Source of the DNA: CAYZZA01 sp964482685
GTDB taxonomy: Bacteria; Bacillota; Bacilli; Lactobacillales; Carnobacteriaceae_A
Length of the DNA stretch: 7,423 bases
Reading direction: 5' to 3'
Assembly (NCBI GenBank): GCA_964482685.1
Contig: CAYZZA010000058.1
Span: 1 to 7,423 of the forward strand
Program-made: the position numbers and the translations under genes
Part shown: positions 5,309 to 7,423 of the stretch, piece after piece
Numbering within the stretch: position 1 is the stretch's first letter
How the letters are laid out: the number at the start of each line of letters is the position of its first letter
Notes under the pieces: model-generated
The model's database searches: none
Seen by the model: only the letters and a program-made list of their open reading frames with translations
What the model was told of the DNA's origin: nothing

Positions 5309-5309
5309 A
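5293..5309 (+). promoter_or_regulatory. CtsR operator
   Basis: GGTCAAC-AAA-GGTCAAA matches the known CtsR heptad direct repeat (RGTCAAA-NAN-RGTCAAA) with a single mismatch in the last base of the first heptad. CtsR is the class III heat-shock repressor of Firmicutes and controls clpP, clpC, clpE and often clpB. The box covers the clpP -35 and is also 122 bases upstream of the divergent DUF4298-type gene. ctsR itself is not in the window. Confidence 0.88.
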
Positions 5310-5319
5310 CATTAAACAG

Positions 5320-5348
5320 TTGTGTTTCATGCCTTCTTCCCTTATTCT
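5320..5348 (+). promoter_or_regulatory. Weak candidate promoter of the DUF4298-type gene
   Basis: TTGTGT (5320-5325) is followed after 17 bases by TATTCT (5343-5348), with three and four consensus matches. It begins 11 bases past the CtsR box. A start near 5355 would leave a leader of about 76 bases. It is offered as the best plus-strand candidate, not a firm call. Confidence 0.25.
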
Positions 5349-5430
5349 GGAAGTGCAAACAAACAACACGAAGACTGGAAAAGACGCGGTAAGTGTCAGC
5401 TACAGAACTTCTTTGAAAGGAAGCATAGAG

Positions 5431-5736
5431 ATGGACCCATTTGAACGTATTCAAGCCATGCAAGCTCTTTTACTCGAGCGTGAAGAGCTTGTTACACGCT
5501 TTACAAAGTTTTTAGATGAATTTGAGACCAAACAAGACGATTTCCAACGCCTCTCAGCCTATTATGGCAGTGGAGACTGGTTCTCAGACGTGGAAGCATA
5601 TGACACCAACCAATTGCCTGAAGGACACAATTATGCGATTTTAGGAGAAGACGAACCGTATGACATCTTAGTTGAACAATACAAACTCGCAATCCGCATG
5701 TTGGAAATTGCGACGTCTATCATCAAACACACGTGA
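5431..5736 (+). CDS. DUF4298-family small protein, function unknown
   Basis: A 101-residue acidic protein and the only gene on the plus strand. It begins with a helical stretch (MDPFERIQAMQALLLEREELVTRFTKFLDEFE, residues 1-32), followed by the core DFQRLSAYYGSGDWFSDVEAYDTNQLPEG and a C-terminal helix with YDILVEQYKLAIRMLEIATSI. The YYGS.DW.xD.EAYD...LP pattern and the short length match the DUF4298 family as I recall it, which is common in Lactobacillales and has no known activity. No signal peptide or membrane segment is present. The open frame extends upstream to 5320, but the ATG at 5431 is chosen because AAAGGA lies nine bases before it and family similarity begins here. It is divergent from clpP and convergent with tRNA-Arg, with a shared terminator after it. 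Confidence 0.85.
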   Translation: MDPFERIQAMQALLLEREELVTRFTKFLDEFETKQDDFQRLSAYYGSGDWFSDVEAYDTNQLPEGHNYAILGEDEPYDILVEQYKLAIRMLEIATSIIKHT

Positions 5737-5807
5737 TTGTACATCGTCTCGGACATACACAGGAATGGAAAAAAAGTTCCTCATCTTCATACACACATGC
5801 TAGACAA

Positions 5808-5848
5808 GAAAAACGCCTCTTCCTCCAAACAAGGAAAAGGCGTTTTTT
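5808..5848. terminator. Bidirectional terminator between the DUF4298-type gene and tRNA-Arg
   Basis: AAAAACGCCT (5809-5818) pairs perfectly with AGGCGTTTTT (5838-5847), and the stem continues inward through TTCCT/AAGGAA with one mismatch. It ends in six T residues on the plus strand and five on the minus strand, so it can stop both the DUF4298-type gene and the tRNA-Arg transcript, whose 3' end lies three bases away at 5851. Confidence 0.92.
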
Positions 5849-5850
5849 GA

Positions 5851-5922
5851 TGCTCCCTGAGGGAATCGAACCCCCATCTTAAGAACCGGAATCTTATGTG
5901 CGATCCATTACACCAAGGGAGC
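5851..5922 (-). tRNA. tRNA-Arg, anticodon CCG
   Basis: A 72-base minus-strand cloverleaf. The acceptor stem is GCTCCCT/AGGGAGC with discriminator A at 5851. The D stem GTGT/GCAC encloses an eight-base loop containing GG. The anticodon stem TAAGA/TCTTA encloses TTCCGGT, giving anticodon CCG that reads CGG arginine codons. The variable loop is AGAT and the T arm is GGGGG-TTCGATT-CCCTC with one G-U pair. CCA is not encoded, since TCA follows the discriminator, so it must be added after transcription. It follows whiA by 66 bases on the same strand and is closed by the terminator at 5808-5848. Confidence 0.96.
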
Positions 5923-5928
5923 GAGACA

Positions 5929-5954
5929 ACTCCATTATCTTACCTGAATGGAGT
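5929..5954 (-). other. Hairpin between whiA and tRNA-Arg
   Basis: ACTCCATT (5929-5936) and AATGGAGT (5947-5954) form a perfect 8-bp stem around ten bases, with no T run on either side, so it is not a standard terminator. It ends seven bases before the mature tRNA 5' end and may be an RNA-processing stem. Alternatively, the same bases include a weak tRNA promoter: on the minus strand TTGTTT, 17 bases, then TAAGAT (5942-5937), with a predicted start about eight bases before the tRNA. Confidence 0.4.
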
Positions 5955-5988
5955 CCAAAAAACAAGTCTATCCCTATATTTTCTTTTG

Positions 5989-6942
5989 TTACCGCGCTTC
6001 TTCTTGCTCTTTTAAGTTGGCTTTCAACGCATCGGCTAGCTCGTTTAGTTTACGCAAACGATGATTGACACCTGATTTGCTAATGCCACCACTTGGAACC
6101 AACTCACCCAATTCTTTTAGCGATACATCCGGATTTTCTAACCGAAGCACCGCAATTTCTCTGAGCTTTTCAGGCAAACTATCCAACCCTTGAACAGAAG
6201 CAATCAATTGAATGCTTTCAATTTGTTTGCCCGCTGCATCAATGGTCTTGTTTAAATTCGCATTTTCACAATTGACTAGTCGGTTCACTGAATTCCGCAT
6301 GTCACGCACAATGCGGACATCTTCAAACTTCAACATACTATTAGTAGCCCCAATTAATGCCAGGAAGTCCGCTATCTTTTCAGATTCTTTCATGTACGTG
6401 ATGTATCCATTGCGACGTTCTAATGTCCGAGCATTCAACCCAAAATAGTTGAGCATCTCGCAAATGTCTTCGTTATGTTCTGCATAACTGGAATAAATTT
6501 CCAAATGATAGCGACTCGTCTCAGGGCTATTGACAGAACCTCCTGCTAAAAAGGCTCCACGCAAATACGACTTCATTTTTTGGGAATTCAAACGAATTTC
6601 ATCTTGAATACGGCCATGATACAACATGCCATCCATGATCCCAAGCCCAGAAAGAACGTCTTCGGCACCTTTTTTCAATCGGACGATGTACACATTGTTT
6701 TTCTTGAGCTTCATTCTCCGACGGACCAACAAGTCAATTTCAGCATTAAAGTGAGTTTTGATTAACGTGAATGTCCGTCTGGCAATCGCTGCGTTTTCTG
6801 TTTGAACATTGAGTACAAAGCGTTGATTGGTAATGCTCAAAGTGCCGTTCATGCGAATCAGCGCCGCCAACTCTGCTTTGGCATGCTCTGGATGGACCTC
6901 TAAACGGGTCAGCTCATTTTTCGCATCTCCTGCAAAAGACAT
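5989..6942 (-). CDS. whiA: DNA-binding protein WhiA (sporulation/cell-division regulator family)
   Basis: A 317-residue WhiA homologue, normal length. The family joins an N-terminal domain resembling LAGLIDADG homing endonucleases, without nuclease activity, to a C-terminal helix-turn-helix. Here the endonuclease-like signature LRGAFLAGGSVNSPETSRYHLEI is at about 127-149, the conserved NSVNRLVNCENANLNKT at 217-233, and the DNA-binding region LREIAVLRLENPDVSLKELG...GGISKSGVNHRLRKL at about 260-299. In Bacillus WhiA influences cell division and chromosome segregation; in Streptomyces it is a sporulation regulator. The role here is inferred. The start at 6942 (MSFAGDAKNEL) is preferred over an in-frame codon at 6984 because AAGGAGG lies six bases before it and it matches the family N terminus. 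It follows yvcK by 23 bases and is probably cotranscribed with it. Confidence 0.97.
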   Translation of the reverse strand: MSFAGDAKNELTRLEVHPEHAKAELAALIRMNGTLSITNQRFVLNVQTENAAIARRTFTLIKTHFNAEIDLLVRRRMKLKKNNVYIVRLKKGAEDVLSGLGIMDGMLYHGRIQDEIRLNSQKMKSYLRGAFLAGGSVNSPETSRYHLEIYSSYAEHNEDICEMLNYFGLNARTLERRNGYITYMKESEKIADFLALIGATNSMLKFEDVRIVRDMRNSVNRLVNCENANLNKTIDAAGKQIESIQLIASVQGLDSLPEKLREIAVLRLENPDVSLKELGELVPSGGISKSGVNHRLRKLNELADALKANLKEQEEAR

Positions 6943-6965
6943 ATGACCCCTCCTTTCTTTTATTC

Positions 6966-7423
6966 TTACTCCTCTAGATAGCACTCGTTTTGATACAACC
7001 GGTGCAGTTCAAAAGCCTTCCTAAACAATTCTTCTGCGACTTTTTTGCCGTGATGGTACACACCGTGTGGCTCCAATAAAAGAAAATCATCAGAAATAAT
7101 CGAGGGAACACTTTTTTTCATTTCACAAAAATCATGTTGCACTTGAACCAAGTAATCTTTTCCATCGTCATTATTAAGATAAAACTCAGGGACTTCTCCA
7201 ATGTTTGTCAGCACGATATCGACAAACGGTTGGCCCAGGTGTTCGTGCAACACCCGCACGTGATCGGCGTCTGTGAAGTGTTCCGTTTCACCGGATTGTG
7301 TCATGATGTTGCAAATATAAACCACTTTTGCTGGTGTCTCTATGACCGCCCGACCAATATCTGGAATCATCAAATTAGGGAGAATACTTGTATATAAACT
7401 TCCTGGCCCTAAGACGACTAAAT
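6966..7423 (-). CDS. yvcK: YvcK / gluconeogenesis factor, C-terminal part (partial)
   Basis: The last 152 codons of a CofD-like protein whose start lies beyond position 7423. The visible part opens with LVVLGPGSLYTSILPNLMIP, the family's glycine-rich phosphate/nucleotide-binding segment, followed by KVVYICNIMTQSGETEHFTDADHVRVLHEH. In Bacillus subtilis YvcK is required for growth on gluconeogenic carbon sources and for cell shape, and it binds UDP-sugars; its enzymatic activity, if any, is unsettled. The in-frame TTG-ATG at 7373-7368 is internal, not a start, because homologous sequence continues upstream of it to the window edge. It is followed after 23 bases by whiA, the usual rapZ-yvcK-whiA order in Firmicutes. 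Confidence 0.95.
   Translation of the reverse strand, partial: LVVLGPGSLYTSILPNLMIPDIGRAVIETPAKVVYICNIMTQSGETEHFTDADHVRVLHEHLGQPFVDIVLTNIGEVPEFYLNNDDGKDYLVQVQHDFCEMKKSVPSIISDDFLLLEPHGVYHHGKKVAEELFRKAFELHRLYQNECYLEE

Noticed and set aside
1..7423. Mobile element, CRISPR array, prophage or defence genes
   Set aside because: No transposase, integrase, regularly spaced repeats or terminal repeats are seen; the tRNA-Arg has no integrase or duplicated 3' end nearby.

Overview
The window looks like a chromosomal housekeeping segment from a low-to-moderate GC Firmicute, most likely in the order Lactobacillales. Four things point there. The yvcK-whiA pair and a CtsR operator in front of clpP are Firmicutes traits. 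The GAPDH segment DGPHRGGDLRRARAAA and the PGK segment VENTRFEDVDG...NDPELGAYWASLGD match the streptococcal/enterococcal forms of these enzymes as I remember them. A DUF4298-type gene fits the same group. I cannot name a genus.

Layout: every gene except one is on the minus strand, so the biological order runs from high to low coordinates. At 7423-5989 are the 3' part of yvcK (gluconeogenesis/morphogenesis factor) and whiA, 23 bases apart. A tRNA-Arg(CCG) follows at 5922-5851, then a bidirectional terminator at 5808-5848. The single plus-strand gene (5431-5736) encodes a small DUF4298-like protein and converges on that terminator. Its upstream region is shared with the divergent clpP (5205-4609), whose -35 box is covered by a near-perfect CtsR operator. 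A 15-bp-stem terminator (4459-4493) closes clpP. Next is a small cytoplasmic DsbA/thioredoxin-fold protein with a CPFC motif (4372-3818).

A 424-base gene-free stretch (3394-3817) then holds inverted repeats and the probable gapA promoter. It is followed by the glycolytic cluster gapA (3393-2392), pgk (2278-1094), tpiA (966-205) and gpmI (from 212, cut off by the window edge). These four enzymes interconvert the triose phosphates and take glyceraldehyde-3-phosphate to 2-phosphoglycerate. A terminator between gapA and pgk suggests gapA is made in excess over the downstream genes. tpiA and gpmI overlap by 8 bases.

No strikingly new system is evident. The most interesting parts are non-coding: the compact inverted-repeat element abutting the gapA promoter where cggR sits in Bacillus; the clpP control region, with its CtsR box and a predicted 5'-terminal hairpin; and the unexplained paired elements just after the DsbA-like gene.
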